From Tetrahymena thermophila SB210 (Eukaryota; Ciliophora; Oligohymenophorea; Hymenostomatida; Tetrahymenidae), in contig NW_002476335.1 in assembly GCF_000189635.1 (NCBI RefSeq), positions 372,001 to 436,000 on the forward strand: a stretch of 64,000 nt of DNA. Reading direction: 5' to 3'. Below the pieces are notes generated by a model. It was not told where the DNA came from, made no database searches, and saw only the letters and a list, made by a program, of their open reading frames with translations. This document shows, one piece after another, positions 62,615 to 64,000 of the stretch (its first letter is position 1; each line of letters opens with the position of its first letter). A program made the position numbers and the translations under genes.

Positions 62615-64000
62615 ATGAACTAATAATTTATAAATAGATAGTACCAGCTAAGAACCATTCCCAATAATCAATAGCAAGGTTATAACTTAGCCATTAACTC
62701 TATTCCTAGCTATACACCATTACTACATGGAAGCTCTAAGTTAAACAATATACCACCATTTTAGCAAGTTTAAAATTAATAAAAATTAAATTAACCGCAA
62801 CTAATGATGAGTCCTGGACCTAATTAAAAGCATTTCCTGTAAAATGTACCTTTGGTACAAAGTTTACCATAGAATTATACAACCTCATTTAACTTTAGTC
62901 CTTAGTAAACACAAAAGGTAACTACTTAGAAAACACTTTCACCGAACTAAGTAATGAGCAATACATCATCTGCAAATTTTTATTCTAGCAACAAAGAATA
63001 GTAATAAAATGCATTAAATAATTTAACTTAGCAACATATTTAATCAATAAATAATGCCTATTCGAGCAGTAAGCAGTTATTTCTTTCTCCTAGCAACACA
63101 CACTCAAACTCTTCCTAAAAGGACTAAGAAAAATCTCAAGAAAACAACTAAAACCAAAAAAATTCTGAGTAAAATAGGCCTAACTCTTAAGGTTCAAATA
63201 ATAATGAAATATTAAATACTCAGCCTTCAACCAAAACTAACTCTGTAAATTAAAGCTAATTCTAAAAATAGTAACAATTTCCATAAGTTCAAAAAACTCC
63301 AGATAGAGCAACATAAAAATCACCAAATTTTAGTTACTTAAGCCCCTCATTATTTTATTTGTCTGAAAAAAAAGTTGAATAAGCAGTAAATTCAGCAGGG
63401 AATTTAAAATAAACTCAGAATTAGTAAAAACCTAGTGGATTTAATAGCCCAACATAAAAATTTAATACAGAAAATATAGAGATTCAATAGTCTTAGCATT
63501 AAAATGTAAATAGTACAAAAAAAGAAGATAAATATTACTTAAATACACTGTAATCAATAGTATAAAAACCATAAAATTAAATTTAGACGTAAAAAGATTA
63601 AAGCTAATTAATTTTATAGACAAAGACTACTTTAAATGACTCTAAAGACGATTAAACGATAAATGAAGAAGGTGAAGTTCTCTAAATATCTTAAGCTCCT
63701 AAACTAGCTTAAAACGATATCTCCAAGCAAGGATAGTCAAATTTAAAAATTTATAAGAACAATTTAATAGAACAAAAAAAGCTAAAAATTCCTTTAGAAT
63801 TAACTTACGATGGTAACTAAATAATAGAAGGTAATTAGATTTAATGTTAGGCTAAAAGCAATTATGCAAGTATTTAAACTAACACACTTACAGAAACCAA
63901 TGACAGATATCCTGATAGCCTATATTATACCAGATCTACTCAAAATTAAATAAATTAATCTAGATAAAAAATATTAAGTATAAGGGAAGAGGAGTCAGAT
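62615..64000 (+). CDS. Q/N/S-rich protein, N-terminal part only
   Basis: Open for 462 codons from an ATG to the window edge, with only TGA counted as stop. The product is very rich in Gln, Asn, Ser, Thr and Pro (for example LNTQPSTKTNSVNQ and TPDRATQKSPNFS), with few charged residues until the last 100, where EGEVLQISQAPKLAQ and LKIPLELTYDGNQIIEGN suggest the approach to a folded region. Low complexity and frequent SP/TP pairs point to a flexible, possibly phosphorylated N-terminus. No known domain is visible in this part; the defining domain, if any, lies beyond 64000. Confidence 0.75.

Overview
This window is macronuclear-type DNA from a ciliate, most likely Tetrahymena or a close relative. 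It is very AT-rich. All 20 of the gene models stay open only if TAA and TAG are read as glutamine and TGA is the sole stop. Introns run about 40 to 380 nt and are AT-rich GT..AG; Paramecium introns are much shorter. I see no rRNA, tRNA, transposon, CRISPR array or telomeric repeat. I rebuilt the genes by hand: exons were joined where splice phase, TGA-only stops and family conservation agreed. Intergenic DNA is mostly poly-A/T runs and AAAT/AATT-type microsatellites.

Layout. 1-8000 (all minus strand): a truncated CRIPT gene, a K+ channel with a cyclic nucleotide-binding domain and an unusual C-terminal zinc knuckle, and a K+-dependent type H+-pyrophosphatase. 10.4-16.4 kb (plus): a large Q/N-rich LRR plus ankyrin protein. 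17-27.4 kb (minus): a soluble protein with tandem cyclic nucleotide-binding domains, saccharopine dehydrogenase (8 exons), a TruA-type pseudouridine synthase, and a small adenylate-kinase-like protein with a ruined P-loop. 29-31 kb: a histidine phosphatase (plus) facing a four-helix membrane protein (minus). 31.9-43.3 kb: a 14-exon coiled-coil protein, an EF-hand protein (plus), an SLC6-type symporter, a divergent importin-alpha-like protein and a cytidine/guanine-type deaminase. 44.1-50.8 kb (minus): a 2079-residue Q-rich coiled-coil protein with a four-copy 11-residue repeat. 51.3-64 kb: a PG-rich-repeat (SHIPPO/STPG) ciliary-type protein, a 62-residue three-exon membrane protein, a 107-residue acidic protein, a divergent kinesin, an endonuclease/exonuclease/phosphatase enzyme, and the start of another Q-rich gene that leaves the window.

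The genes are single eukaryotic transcription units; neighbours do not form an obvious pathway. Several fit a ciliated, excitable cell: K+ channel, cyclic nucleotide sensors, kinesin, PG-rich axonemal protein. Others fit acidocalcisome or contractile vacuole energetics (H+-PPase). I found no clear new multi-gene system. The most unusual items are the channel with a zinc knuckle, the P-loop-less adenylate kinase relative, the divergent kinesin with altered switch I, and the tiny three-exon membrane protein.
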